A stretch of DNA of 64,000 bases from Streptomyces cellostaticus (GCF_023630175.1 NZ_JALLIN010000036.1:1-64000); one strand, 5' to 3'. Positions 26,937 to 36,056 are shown, numbered from the stretch's first letter. Numbers and translations are program-made. The notes: generated by a model not told the origin, from the letters alone.

Positions 26937-28086
26937 GCTGCGGATCCGTGCGGAGCACGGGGCAGGTCACGGTGAGCCGGAACCAGCCGTCGGGTGTCAC
27001 GGCCGTCGTGCATGACCCGCCGACGGTGCTCGCCCGGCCGGACAGATTACCCAGCCCGCGCCGCTCCCGCGGCAGCTCCCACCGCTCCCGCGCCGGCACC
27101 CGCAGCTCCTCGGGCACGCCGTCGTTGGCCACGCACAGCACGATCTGGCCGTTCCTGCGACGCACCGTGATACGGCACCGGCCGGCCGTGCTGTGCCGCA
27201 GCAGGTTGGTCACCGCCTCCCGCAGGACCGCCACGAGCATGTTCTCGACCTCGGCCGCCAGCCGGCAGGGCTCGCTGCGGATGGTCACGTCCACGCCCAC
27301 CGCCCGCAAAGTGGCGCGGGCCACGTTCAGTTCTCCGGACAGCGACAGCGTCTGGATCCGGTGGGCCAGCGACCGCAGATCGGTCAGCGCGTCCCGGGCG
27401 AGCTCGACCGCCGTGCGCAGCTCGGCGCGGGCCCGCTCGTCCTGCCCCGTCAGATAGCGTTCGGCCAGCTCACCGCGGAGGGCGGCCATGGTGAGCCGGC
27501 TCGCCACCAGATCGTGCAGGTCCCGGGCGATCCGCAGCCGTTCCTGATGGGCGGCGTCGCGCACCGCGGTGTCCCAGGCGTGGTCCAGCCGGCGCAGCCG
27601 CCAGGCCATCCGCATCAAGGCCGCCACCCCCAGACCCACCGCGGCGGTCACCGCCGTGACGGTCGCCGCCTGGTACTGCGGCAGCCCGCTGCCCACGGCG
27701 ACCGGCCACGCGACCGCCACGATCACCGCGAACGACGCTTTCCCGGCCGGGCCGTTGAGCACCGCCTGCGCCGATCCGGCGGCGAACCCGGCCATGGCCG
27801 GCCACTCCACTCCCCAGACCAGCACCGGCAGATAGGTGAGAGCCGCCTGCGCCACCACGCCGGCCCACCGCTGGTGCCGTCTCGTCAGGACCGCGCCGTG
27901 CAGCGTGTGGAGGACCTGAAGGACCACCAAGGGGGGCAGCAACACCGCCCAGGCCACCACCGCGGTGGCCGTAGTCCCGGTATCGAGCATGGCCGAAAGT
28001 CCGGCAAGGGCCACCCCGCACTGCAGGAACACGACGATCAGTACCGGCCACCACGGAACCAAGACTCCCCTACGCAAGCCCCGCAC
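26866..28086 (-). CDS. Sensor histidine kinase (HisKA_3 type)
   Basis: 406 residues. Five or so transmembrane helices fill residues 12-160 (WWPVLIVVFLQCGVALAGL, TAVVAWAVLLPPLVVLQVL, and others). HisKA_3 has the phospho-acceptor His191 in ARDLHDLVASR. The HATPase_c domain is visible from VLREAVTNLLRHS with VANDGVP and RRGLGNLSGRAS. It is the NarL-class partner for the adjacent response regulator. Unusually, the pair converge instead of forming an operon. No extracellular sensor domain of note. Confidence 0.85.
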   Translation of the reverse strand: MRGLRRGVLVPWWPVLIVVFLQCGVALAGLSAMLDTGTTATAVVAWAVLLPPLVVLQVLHTLHGAVLTRRHQRWAGVVAQAALTYLPVLVWGVEWPAMAGFAAGSAQAVLNGPAGKASFAVIVAVAWPVAVGSGLPQYQAATVTAVTAAVGLGVAALMRMAWRLRRLDHAWDTAVRDAAHQERLRIARDLHDLVASRLTMAALRGELAERYLTGQDERARAELRTAVELARDALTDLRSLAHRIQTLSLSGELNVARATLRAVGVDVTIRSEPCRLAAEVENMLVAVLREAVTNLLRHSTAGRCRITVRRRNGQIVLCVANDGVPEELRVPARERWELPRERRGLGNLSGRASTVGGSCTTAVTPDGWFRLTVTCPVLRTDPQLRATSPRPGLSGPRRDDCAPRAS

Positions 28087-28594
28087 AACTCTCCCCCGTC
28101 CGTTCGTCCTGCTGAGATCAGCGTTACGAGCAATATTGAACGAGTGACCTCCGTTTCTGCCATACGCCCGCTGGCCACATTCGTACGGGCCCTGGACAGC
28201 GGTTTATCGAAGATTTAAGTAAACACCGATCGCGGCCCGGTTTCCGGCAGCGCCGGCCGGGTAGAGGCGAGGCCCTCCGGAATCGTCGTTTTTCTCCGAA
28301 TGACGCCGAACTCCCGTTTGTCGACGCTGCAGCAGATTGCCCTGGGTCTCGGGTGAACGGGTTCACGGAGTCGGTAAAGAACCGGTGGGCCGGTATGTCG
28401 CGGGGGCCCGAAAACGGCCAGGACCGAAATGAATTCATGGGCCCACTGCCGTGATGTACCACACACGACCGTCCGATGCGCTCCTGGCGCGCTCCGTGAC
28501 GGAGACGGCCGGCTCCGCGGGCGGGGCGCGGGGACGCCAGACGAACGCCCGGGGCGAGCCAGGGCCATTGCATGTAGTCGATCTGTCCGGTTGA
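28087..28594. promoter_or_regulatory. Upstream region of the histidine kinase gene
   Basis: 508 bp with a local drop in GC near 28120-28225 (for example GAGCAATATTGAACG and GATTTAAGTAAACACC), the likely promoter zone for the minus-strand kinase. The remainder shows no gene. Confidence 0.35.
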
Positions 28595-28864
28595 TCACCT
28601 GGTCCCGAGGGCTGTGAGGGGTCGTCCCGGGTCGCGCGCGGTGTAGGGGCAGGCTGCGGCGATGTTGGTGTGGTCGTCCTGGCGGAACACGCTGACGGCG
28701 AGAATGAGCGCCGTCAGCGGGAAGCACCGGCCACGACGGTCACGCGGGTCGGGCAGCTCCGCCAGGAACCGGACAAGGCACACCGCGTCGGGCAACGGCT
28801 GCGGCGACGGAATATGGCCCCGCTGCTCCAGGCCCGACGGTATAGGAGAAACGACAGTAGGCAC
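28595..28864 (-). pseudogene. N-terminal fragment of an ISAs1-type transposase
   Basis: About 89 residues resembling the start of ISAs1/H-repeat-associated transposases: PIPSGLEQRGHI, then LVRFLAELPDPRDRRGRCFPL and LTALILAVSVF. After this the similarity stops (HTNIAAACPYTARDPG), and the whole catalytic domain is missing. It is an old insertion scar immediately upstream of the SARP gene. Confidence 0.65.
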
Positions 28865-29114
28865 GGTCTTCGGTTGTGGTCACGGGAACTCGACACTCAC
28901 ATGATCAGCGAGATCGGGCCTGCACTTGTATCCGGACCAGCCTGCCATGACCGGCCATCACAGGGCACTTCCGCCCAACTCGCAAACACGCAAGGTCCCT
29001 GGGACGAGCGTGCACAATTCACGGGGGCATCGGTGCGGCATACCCTTCAGCGCCCGCCGCCGGGATGACAGGCTCCGAGCATCCTGCTCGCGTGACGACA
29101 TGAAGGGTTCGCAC

Positions 29115-29924
29115 ATGCAGATGAAACTCGGTGTCCTCGGTCCGCTCCACGCCCAGCTGGGCGGCGGCTCGATCGTCCCCACGGCGGGCAAGCCCCGGCA
29201 GGTCCTCGCGCTCCTCGCCCTCCGCGCGGGGCGCGCCGTGCCCGTGTCCACGCTGATGGAGGAGTTGTGGGGGGACGCCCCGCCCCGCAGCGCCTCGACC
29301 ACCCTGCAGACCTACGTCCTCCACTTACGCCGGGCCATAGCCGCCGCACTGCCCGAGGGGTGCGCGCTCTCCCCGAAGGACGTCCTTGGCATGTCCTTCG
29401 GGGGCTACCGGCTCGCCGCGGTCGTCGAGGAACACGACCTGACTGGCTTCGAGGACCTCGCGCTGCGCGGCGCGACCGCGCTGGAGGCCGGTGACGCCCG
29501 GGCCGCTGCCGACCTGCTGAGGCGCGCCCTTGACTTGTGGCGGGGGCTCGCGCTGGAGGACGTACCGCAGGGCACGGTCCTGGAGCTGGAGGCCATCGGG
29601 ATGGAGGAAACGCGGATGCAGGTGCTGGAGCAGCGCATCACGGCCGGACTGCGGCTGGGCCGGCACGCGTTGCTCATCCCCGAGCTGCGGGTGCTCACCG
29701 CCCGTCATCCGCTCAACGAGAACCTCAGCGCCCAGCTCATGACGGCGTTCCACCGGGCCGGCAGCACCTGGCGGGCGCTGGAGGAGTTCCGCCGGCTGCA
29801 CCGCAGCGTCGGTGAGGAACTCGGTATCGAGCCCGGTGTCCGGCTCCAGCGGCTGCACCAGGCGATCCTGAGCGGCGAACCGGAGGCCGACGAGCTCGAC
29901 CTCAGCCCCCTGCTGGCGGGCTGA
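29115..29924 (+). CDS. SARP-family pathway-specific activator
   Basis: 269 residues; ATG at 29115 with AAGGG 8 bases before. Residues 1-95 form the OmpR-like winged helix (KLGVLGPLHAQLGG, GKPRQVLALLALRAGRAVPVS, LMEELWGDAPPRSAS, LQTYVLHLRRAI). Residues 100-260 form the bacterial transcriptional activator domain (LTGFEDLALRGATALEAGD to EFRRLHRSVGEELGIEPG). Codon 71 is TTA (29325-29327), making translation depend on the bldA tRNA. It is the obvious ligand-free activator for the SARP boxes found across the cluster. Confidence 0.93.
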   Translation: MQMKLGVLGPLHAQLGGGSIVPTAGKPRQVLALLALRAGRAVPVSTLMEELWGDAPPRSASTTLQTYVLHLRRAIAAALPEGCALSPKDVLGMSFGGYRLAAVVEEHDLTGFEDLALRGATALEAGDARAAADLLRRALDLWRGLALEDVPQGTVLELEAIGMEETRMQVLEQRITAGLRLGRHALLIPELRVLTARHPLNENLSAQLMTAFHRAGSTWRALEEFRRLHRSVGEELGIEPGVRLQRLHQAILSGEPEADELDLSPLLAG

Positions 29925-29939
29925 GGCCGTCATGTGCCG

Positions 29940-29971
29940 CCGCTGTCCGGCTCCAGGGGGCCGGACAGCGG
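29940..29971. terminator. Hairpin between convergent SARP and ABM genes
   Basis: A perfect 12-bp inverted repeat (CCGCTGTCCGGC ... GCCGGACAGCGG) with an 8-base loop, between the SARP stop and the ABM stop. Likely bidirectional terminator. Confidence 0.75.
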
Positions 29972-29975
29972 TGTG

Positions 29976-30284
29976 TCATGCGTGCGGTCGCTGCGGCTCG
30001 GAGCGCTCGAGGGCGCTGACGTACAGCTGGGGATCGCTGGTGCTCAGTTCTCGCAGGGCCCGGGCGTGCGGAGCGAACTCCGGCTGACGCAAGGCCTGTT
30101 CTAATGCCGTGCGGTTCTCCCACTCCGCGACGTTGACGTACTTGCCGGGCTGGTCCGCGTGGCGCAGCAGCCGGTGCCGCAGAAAGCCGGGCTGGGCGCT
30201 GAAGAACAGCGAGGTCCGGTCGAAGACGCGCTCGAACTCGGCAGGGGAACCGTGCACATCGAAGCGGTTGACGAAGGTGATCAC
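29976..30284 (-). CDS. Antibiotic biosynthesis monooxygenase (ABM) domain enzyme
   Basis: 102 residues from a GTG at 30284 with AGGAGG upstream. A single ABM ferredoxin-like fold: VITFVNRFDVHGSPAEFERVF, RTSLFFSAQPGFLRHRLLR, YVNVAEWENRTALEQAL. Relatives such as TcmH and ActVA-Orf6 oxidise aromatic rings to quinones without cofactors; others assist cyclisation. A SARP box lies 43-74 bp upstream, so it belongs to the cluster. Confidence 0.85.
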   Translation of the reverse strand: MITFVNRFDVHGSPAEFERVFDRTSLFFSAQPGFLRHRLLRHADQPGKYVNVAEWENRTALEQALRQPEFAPHARALRELSTSDPQLYVSALERSEPQRPHA

Positions 30285-30326
30285 CAGAGTTGCCTCCTGC
30301 CGGGCGGGCTCGAATCCACGACCGCC

Positions 30327-30358
30327 ATCGTGGTCGGCACCGCTCGACAGGGGCTCGA
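30327..30358 (-). promoter_or_regulatory. SARP box and -10 for the ABM gene
   Basis: Minus strand: TCGAGCC, 4 bases, TCGAGCG (11-bp spacing, 30341-30358), then 8 bases and CACGAT at 30327-30332. Confidence 0.65.
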
Positions 30359-30397
30359 ACGGCCGTGGTGGCAAGGCCGATCGAGGGCTGGCCACGT

Positions 30398-31222
30398 TCA
30401 GGAGCCGGAGCCGGACCTTCGTGCTTCCTCGGCCCGCAGGACCTCCCAGGCGTACGCGGCCGCGCGACGGGCGAGCCCGGCGAGGGCCTCCGTGTCACCA
30501 GGCTCGCCGGCCGGCGGAGAGCCGAGGCGGCGGATCAGTTGATCCGGTGCGGAGGGAGGCAGCGGGTGCAGGGGGACCTGGGCCAGGTCGCCGCCGACGA
30601 AGAACGCCTCGTCCGCGGGGAGCCGGTCGGTCGCGGTCGAGGGCTGGGCCGAGGAACCGCTGCGGGCAGCACGCAGCCGGGCGAGCAGTTCCTCCCGGTT
30701 GTGGCCGCGCAGCGCGGGCAGCAGGAACGGGTTGTCGTCCAGGGCGCCGGCGAAGGTGTAGTGCACGGCGGCGCCGTGCACGCACGGATCACCGGTGTCC
30801 CGGCACCCGCACCGCGAGGAGAACTCACCGCGGCGCGGGAACAGCGTGAGCCCCGCCTTCCCGAACGTCTCGTCGATGTTCTCCGGCATCTGTCCCTGCA
30901 ACAGGCTCGCCGCATGCTGGATCTGGCCGGCCAAGGCCCGCACCCCCGCCTTCCACTGCTCCTCGGTGAACACCGGCAGGCAGAGCGCCACCTGGTAGGT
31001 GCGTCCGCCCTGTTCCACCCGGGCGGTCACCTCGCCCGGCTGGACCTGCAGTCCCTGTACGGCTCCTTTGCGGGCCAGGGAACGTCCCCGCGGCAGCCGG
31101 GTGTTGGGATAGGTGGCCCCCAGTGACTCCAGGGCGCGGATCCAGCGCTTGCTCCACCAGGTCGCGCCGAAGGTCTGCTGTCGGTCGCGGGCATCCGTGG
31201 TGCGGCCGGTGGCCGGGCTCAT
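30398..31222 (-). CDS. SWIM zinc-finger protein
   Basis: 274 residues. The SWIM motif CxCx(n)CxH is SRCGCRDTGDPCVHGAAVHY near residue 145. The opening FGATWWSKRWIRALESLG and the RGRSLARKGAVQGL segment are typical of the actinobacterial SWIM proteins paired with SNF2 helicases. Its ATG overlaps the helicase stop as ATGA, so the two are co-translated. SWIM domains bind DNA or protein; the complex function is not established. The pair looks like chromosomal DNA-metabolism genes rather than biosynthetic ones. Confidence 0.87.
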   Translation of the reverse strand: MSPATGRTTDARDRQQTFGATWWSKRWIRALESLGATYPNTRLPRGRSLARKGAVQGLQVQPGEVTARVEQGGRTYQVALCLPVFTEEQWKAGVRALAGQIQHAASLLQGQMPENIDETFGKAGLTLFPRRGEFSSRCGCRDTGDPCVHGAAVHYTFAGALDDNPFLLPALRGHNREELLARLRAARSGSSAQPSTATDRLPADEAFFVGGDLAQVPLHPLPPSAPDQLIRRLGSPPAGEPGDTEALAGLARRAAAYAWEVLRAEEARRSGSGS

Positions 31223-34200
31223 GCGGTGTCTCCCGAGTCGGCGAGCCGGACCAGTGCGTGCAGCGCGTCGTCGTCCAGCTCGGTCAGCCAGGTCTCGCCG
31301 GTGCCGACGACGGCGTCGGCCAGCGAACGCTTGCTCTGTAGCAGGGCGTCGATGCGCTCCTCGAAGGTGTCGGCGGTGACCAGCTTGTGCACCAGGACGG
31401 TCTTGGTCTGGCCGATCCGGTGCGCGCGGTCCGTGGCCTGGTCCTCGACGGCCGGGTTCCACCACCGGTCGTAGTGCATCACGTGCGAGGCGCGGGTCAG
31501 GTTCAGGCCGAAGCCGCCCGCCTTGAGGCTGATCAGCAGCAGCGGCGGAGCGTCGTCGTCCTCCTGGAACGCGCGTACCATCCGGTCCCGGTGTTCCGTC
31601 GGTGTCCCGCCGTGCAGGAACGGCACCCCCGTCAGGCCGAGCTCGCCCGACAGATGACGGGCCAGCAGATCGCCCATCACCCGGTACTGGGTGAACACCA
31701 GCGCCCGTTCACCGGACGCCACGACCTCGCCGAGCATCTCGGTGGCCCGCTCCAGCTTGCCCGAGCGCCCGGCGAGCCGCCCGGCGTCGGTGTCCTCCTC
31801 GCCCAGGACCTGGGCCGGGTGGTTGCAAATCTGTTTGAGCCGGGTGAGCAGCCGCAGCACGTTGCCCCGCCGCTGGATGCCGCTGCCCAGTCCGTCGTCC
31901 GTGTCGAACGCCTCGTCCACGGCGGCCCGGTACAGCCGGGTCTGCTCCGCGGTCAGGTCGCAGGAGACCGTGGACTCCAGCTTGGCGGGCAGCTCGTCGA
32001 CGACAGCGCTCTTCATCCGGCGCAGCATGAAGGGCGCCGTGACGGTACGCAGCCGGTCCGCGGACTCCTGGTCGCCGTCCCGTTCGACGGGGACGGCGAC
32101 CTGCTCCTTGAAGCGGCGGTGCGAGCCGAGCAGGCCCGGGTTGGCGAAGTGCATGATCGACCACAGCTCCGACAGCCGGTTCTCCACGGGCGTGCCGGTC
32201 AGCGCCACCCTGGCGTGCGAGGTCAGCCGGAACGCGGCACGCGCGGTCTGCGCGGTGTGGTTCTTGATCTGCTGGGCTTCGTCGAGGACGACCAGGTCCC
32301 AGTCGACGGAGGTCAGCAGATCGGCGTCCAGGCGCAGCAGCGCGTAGCTGGTCACATGGACGGTCCCGGGGGCGAACTCCTCGGGACGGGTGGCTCGGCG
32401 GGGCCCATGGTGCAGCCGAACGGTCAGGTCCGGCGCGAACCGCGCAGCCTCCCGGTGCCAGTTGCTCACCACGGAGGTCGGGCAGACCACGAGCTGCGGC
32501 CGCTGCCGGGGCCGGCCGGCCAGCAGGGCGATGGTCTGGAGCGTCTTGCCCAGACCCATGTCGTCGGCGAGCAGGGCGCCGAAGCCCAGCTCGGTCAGCG
32601 ACTGGAGCCAGGCGATGCCCCGGCGCTGGTAGTCGCGCAGCTCGGCGCACACACCTGCGAGTCGGGGCTCCTCGTCGGCGAGCGCCGTACGCAGCCGGCT
32701 CACCAGGTCGGCGACCGGCCCCTCGGCCAGAGCGGGGACGTCGCCGAACTCCTCCGTACGGTGGCGTCCGCACAGCGCGACCGACAGGGCCTCCGCAGTG
32801 GACAGCCGCCCGGTCCGCCCCACCAGGGAGGCGAGTTCGGCCACACGCTCGGTGTCGACCCGTACCCAGACATCGCGCCACAGGGCGAACGGCTCACCGC
32901 ACGCTGCCAGTTCGGTCACCTCGTCCGAGGTGAGGACCTCGTCGCCCACCACCGCCTCCCAGCGGTAGGTGACGGTCCGGTGCCGGGCCCCGGCGGTGTC
33001 CGTCACATCGGCCCGCTGGCCGCCGCGCCGGGATCCGACCCGCAGCCGCGGCCCGAGCACCCGGGCACCGTCCTCCAGCTCCCGCGGGACCGCCACCCCG
33101 ATGCCCGCGTTGCGCAGGTCGTTGCCCGCGTCTTCGAAGAGGGCCGCGGCATTGAACGGGGTGAGCCGTACCTGGACGGGCCGGGCCTCGCCCAGGCAGG
33201 CCGCGAGGGGCCGGAACCAGCGCGCGGCCACGCCGAGCGAGGCGGTCAGCGTCTCCTGCGGGTTGTCCAGGAGGCGGCTGCCGAGCGGGATCGCGGAGGC
33301 GTGGCTGCGCCACACCCGCTGCGCGGGCAGCAGCAGACCGGGCTCGTCCGCCGCCTGGAGATGGAAGTCCAGCGGCCAGGGCGCGTCGGGCCCGGCGGGC
33401 AGCCCCAGCCGCAGGCACAGCCGGGCCGGAACGCGCTCACCCGATGCGGCCGCCGCCCAGCGCTCCACGTCGTCCACGGCGGGCAGCCGCTCGTGCACCA
33501 CCTCGGCCCGTTCCCCGGCCAGCGCGCCGAGCCAGGCCCGAGACCAGGCCGCAGGGGAGGCGTCGGGGGTTCCGGGAGGCCGGGACGCGCCGGATCCTTC
33601 CGTGCGTCCACGGAGCCGTCGGGCGGGTTCGGCCGGCTCCGCGGCCGAGGCGGACGCACGGACACACAGGTCGGCCACCGCGTCGCAGAACGCCTCCAGC
33701 AGGGCCTGCGCCGACCAGAGCCGGGCTCCGTCGGGTTCCGCGTCCACGGTGATCGCAGCGTCCAGGGTGACCCCGGTGTCCACGCGCAGGGCGTGCGCGG
33801 CGGCCGGCAGGGCCTCGGCGAGCGCGTCCAGGCGGGGGTCGCCGACGGGGTCGACGTGCCAGTGCGCCAGGTGCCGGCCGTCCGGCCCGGCACGCAGCAG
33901 GGGTACGGCGTGCCCGGCGACGACGTGCTCCAGCGCCCAGCGGGCGGCGACGGACCAGGCGTACACCGACCGGTCGAGCCGGACGTTGCCCTGCGGACCC
34001 GGGGCACCACCGCCACCGGCGTCGGCGTCGACGCCCGCCGGTGCCAGACCGGCCAGCGCGCGCAGCACGTCGCCCAGCGGCACCAGCAGCGCGGGCATCT
34101 CCGCCCGGACCAGACGGCCACCGCCGGGCACCACCGTGGGCAGAGAGGCGACCTCGGACGTGCCGTCGCTCAGGCCTGCGCCCTTCGCGTCCGTTGCCGG

Positions 34201-34308
34201 GTCGGGCGTCCCCCAAAAAGCCATACGCCCCCGTCCGGGCATCTCCGGATCCGGCACGAAGGTCGCCTGTAAAAGGCCGAGAAATCCGGGAGTTTCTGAT
34301 GCTTCCAT
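31219..34308 (-). CDS. SNF2-family DEAD/DEAH helicase-like ATPase
   Basis: 1029 residues. The N-terminal 450 residues are the SNF2 helicase-associated region (bacterial SNF2_assoc type). The ATPase core has Walker A (DDMGLGKTLQT), Walker B (VVLDEAQQIKN), motif III (LTGTPVENRLSELWS), and the C-lobe with KAGGFGLNLTRAS and QATDRAHRIGQTK. It should be a dsDNA translocase. Start at 34308 (MEASETPGF) with an AGGA. It precedes and overlaps the SWIM gene. It is unusual to find this pair inside a polyketide cluster. Confidence 0.92.
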   Translation of the reverse strand: MEASETPGFLGLLQATFVPDPEMPGRGRMAFWGTPDPATDAKGAGLSDGTSEVASLPTVVPGGGRLVRAEMPALLVPLGDVLRALAGLAPAGVDADAGGGGAPGPQGNVRLDRSVYAWSVAARWALEHVVAGHAVPLLRAGPDGRHLAHWHVDPVGDPRLDALAEALPAAAHALRVDTGVTLDAAITVDAEPDGARLWSAQALLEAFCDAVADLCVRASASAAEPAEPARRLRGRTEGSGASRPPGTPDASPAAWSRAWLGALAGERAEVVHERLPAVDDVERWAAAASGERVPARLCLRLGLPAGPDAPWPLDFHLQAADEPGLLLPAQRVWRSHASAIPLGSRLLDNPQETLTASLGVAARWFRPLAACLGEARPVQVRLTPFNAAALFEDAGNDLRNAGIGVAVPRELEDGARVLGPRLRVGSRRGGQRADVTDTAGARHRTVTYRWEAVVGDEVLTSDEVTELAACGEPFALWRDVWVRVDTERVAELASLVGRTGRLSTAEALSVALCGRHRTEEFGDVPALAEGPVADLVSRLRTALADEEPRLAGVCAELRDYQRRGIAWLQSLTELGFGALLADDMGLGKTLQTIALLAGRPRQRPQLVVCPTSVVSNWHREAARFAPDLTVRLHHGPRRATRPEEFAPGTVHVTSYALLRLDADLLTSVDWDLVVLDEAQQIKNHTAQTARAAFRLTSHARVALTGTPVENRLSELWSIMHFANPGLLGSHRRFKEQVAVPVERDGDQESADRLRTVTAPFMLRRMKSAVVDELPAKLESTVSCDLTAEQTRLYRAAVDEAFDTDDGLGSGIQRRGNVLRLLTRLKQICNHPAQVLGEEDTDAGRLAGRSGKLERATEMLGEVVASGERALVFTQYRVMGDLLARHLSGELGLTGVPFLHGGTPTEHRDRMVRAFQEDDDAPPLLLISLKAGGFGLNLTRASHVMHYDRWWNPAVEDQATDRAHRIGQTKTVLVHKLVTADTFEERIDALLQSKRSLADAVVGTGETWLTELDDDALHALVRLADSGDTA

Positions 34309-34460
34309 CCGGTGTCCTGTCTGTGGGAATGCTGGAGGCCGACGGCCTGCGTGCGGTGGGTCGGGTCGTGCACGGGATTCCAGGATAAACACGCCGGGAG
34401 GGCGCACGGCATGACGGAACCGCCGCCGAAAACATTCCGGCGGCGGTTCCGTGGCCGGAA

Positions 34461-35708
34461 TTATTCGCTCCGTTCGGGGGCGGTGTACCAACTGCGCGGA
34501 TCGACATCGCGCGGAACCCAGGCGGGAGCTCCCTGCTCGGTGTTCACCCTTTTCTCCACGACCACCAGATTGTGGTGGACGTGTACCGCGCCGATGCCGC
34601 GTTCCCAGCGGGTGGCGGGGGAGACGGGCCCGTCCTGCGCCGGGGTGCGCTCCTGGTGGTTGAGGCCGTCGACGAGTGCCTTCACGAACCCCATGGAGGT
34701 GGTGGGGTCGTTCAGGTCGCGGTCGTTGCCACCCCAGCCCGTCCAGTACGCGGTCTGGGTGTCCTCGACGACGTACAGACCGCCGGGCCGCAGATGCGGG
34801 AAGAGGGCCTCGAAGGAGGTCAGCACATGCTCGTTGAGGTGGCTGCCGTCGTCGATGACGATGTCGAACGGCCCCCGCTCGGCGGCCAGCCCGGCCAGGT
34901 ACGCGGGGTCCGACTGGTCGCCGCGCAGCGGGAACAGCCGGGGCTCGGCGATGCCGCGCTTCTCGTAGACGTCCAGACCGTGGACCAAACCGCGCGGGAA
35001 GTAGTGCTTCCACATGCGCAGGGAGGCACCGCCCTGATCGGGATCGTCGTAGCCGCCGATGCCGATCTCCAGGAGGTTGACGACGCCCTCCCGCAGCTGG
35101 GCGAAGTAGCGGTCGTAGTGCGGGGTGTACCAGTGGCCGCCCCACTTGTCGGAGCGGAAGTGCACGGCAAGTTCATTCAGCGAGCGCTGCGGCCGGGCGA
35201 GCGCGCCGGCCAGCTGGTGCAGGGCCGTCACGGCGGCGGCCCGCTCGGTGTGCTCGGGGTCGGCCGGGTCGAGCACCGGCCGGTCCGGCTCGGTGATGTG
35301 CAGCTCGCGGGTGGCGTCGTGCCGGCCTGGCGCCCCGTACACGGCTCGCAGGAACTCCAGCAGGTCCTGGGCGAGGCGCGCCCGTGCCGCCTCGGCCGGG
35401 CCCGGCGTCACCTTGTGGGCACCGCCGCCCAGGGTGACCGTGTACACCGACCGCTCCTCGCCCAGCCGCAGCCGTACCTCCACCGCCGTCGCGACCGGCG
35501 GCTCAGGGAAGAGACGCGCCCGGTCGACGATCTCGCGCAGCAGCGCCCGGGCGCAGCGGTCCAGGCCCAGGTCGGCGAGGCCCGCGGCGATCTCGGCGTC
35601 GGAGCGGTCGGCGAGGCGGATGAGGGCGGTCTCCAGGGCCGTCTGCGGGTCCGCCCCGGGTGAGGTGTCCCCGGGGTTCTCGAGCGTGGTCGTGGCGTCC
35701 GTCGGCAC
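34461..35708 (-). CDS. Sugar O-methyltransferase, MycE/ElmM type (first copy)
   Basis: 415 residues: an N-terminal helical domain (about 1-165) and a C-terminal SAM-dependent methyltransferase domain. Motifs: SDKWGGHWYTPHYDRYF, SAM-binding LEIGIGGYD, IDDGSHLNEHV and VVEDTQTAYW. These supply the residues known in MycE for metal binding and the catalytic His. The family methylates hydroxyls of rhamnose- or deoxysugar-bearing antibiotics (mycinamicin, tylosin, elloramycin). With the rhamnose genes and a second copy at 46352, it likely O-methylates the attached rhamnose. A SARP box lies upstream. Confidence 0.88.
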   Translation of the reverse strand: MPTDATTTLENPGDTSPGADPQTALETALIRLADRSDAEIAAGLADLGLDRCARALLREIVDRARLFPEPPVATAVEVRLRLGEERSVYTVTLGGGAHKVTPGPAEAARARLAQDLLEFLRAVYGAPGRHDATRELHITEPDRPVLDPADPEHTERAAAVTALHQLAGALARPQRSLNELAVHFRSDKWGGHWYTPHYDRYFAQLREGVVNLLEIGIGGYDDPDQGGASLRMWKHYFPRGLVHGLDVYEKRGIAEPRLFPLRGDQSDPAYLAGLAAERGPFDIVIDDGSHLNEHVLTSFEALFPHLRPGGLYVVEDTQTAYWTGWGGNDRDLNDPTTSMGFVKALVDGLNHQERTPAQDGPVSPATRWERGIGAVHVHHNLVVVEKRVNTEQGAPAWVPRDVDPRSWYTAPERSE

Positions 35709-35759
35709 GGGTGCTCCTTCGTGGTCCGGGTGGTGGCCCCCGCCGTGGGGCCGGCGGTG

Positions 35760-35791
35760 ACGCTAGACGGGCCGGCTCGAACGCGACTCGA
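35760..35791 (-). promoter_or_regulatory. SARP box and -10 for the first O-methyltransferase
   Basis: Minus strand: TCGAGTC, 4 bases, TCGAGCC (11-bp spacing, 35774-35791), then 8 bases and TAGCGT at 35760-35765, a good -10. Confidence 0.68.
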
Positions 35792-36056
35792 CCGAAAAGA
35801 TCCAGCCGTTTGTCCGTTTTTCCGGCCGGGTGACCCGGAGCGGAAGTCCCGAAAAAGTCAAGTCGACCCCTTCCGGAGAGTCGGTAATTCCAGGAAGTCA
35901 AGTAGAGAAGTGAAAGCCATTCCGGGAGCAGAATTTCCGATGGCTGTCAAATCCAGATTTTTTTCGAGGCCGTGTGAAATGAATTCAAATGTGGTGTACG
36001 GTCGCTGCGATCCGCTCGCCGCAAGGCGTGTACTGCAACAAGTAAAGGGAGGCGGC
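35792..36056 (+). promoter_or_regulatory. Leader of the MFS exporter gene with a direct repeat
   Basis: AT-rich for this genome (for example 35940-35990). AAGTCAAGT occurs twice, at about 35855 and 35895, exactly 40 bp apart. This could be a binding site for a repressor or response regulator of the exporter. AAAGGGAGG at 36044 is the ribosome binding site. Confidence 0.4.

Noticed and set aside
30300..30330. Possible tRNA T-loop (GCTCGAATCC)
   Set aside because: No acceptor stem or anticodon arm can be formed around it; it belongs to the SARP-box region.
31387..34272. 961-residue plus-strand open frame opposite the SNF2 gene
   Set aside because: Gln/Gly/Pro/Arg-rich shadow translation. The minus strand has all SNF2 motifs.
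35721..36056. Upstream extension of the MFS gene
   Set aside because: It is AT-rich leader sequence. The GTG at 36057 has a good ribosome binding site and begins normal MFS sequence.
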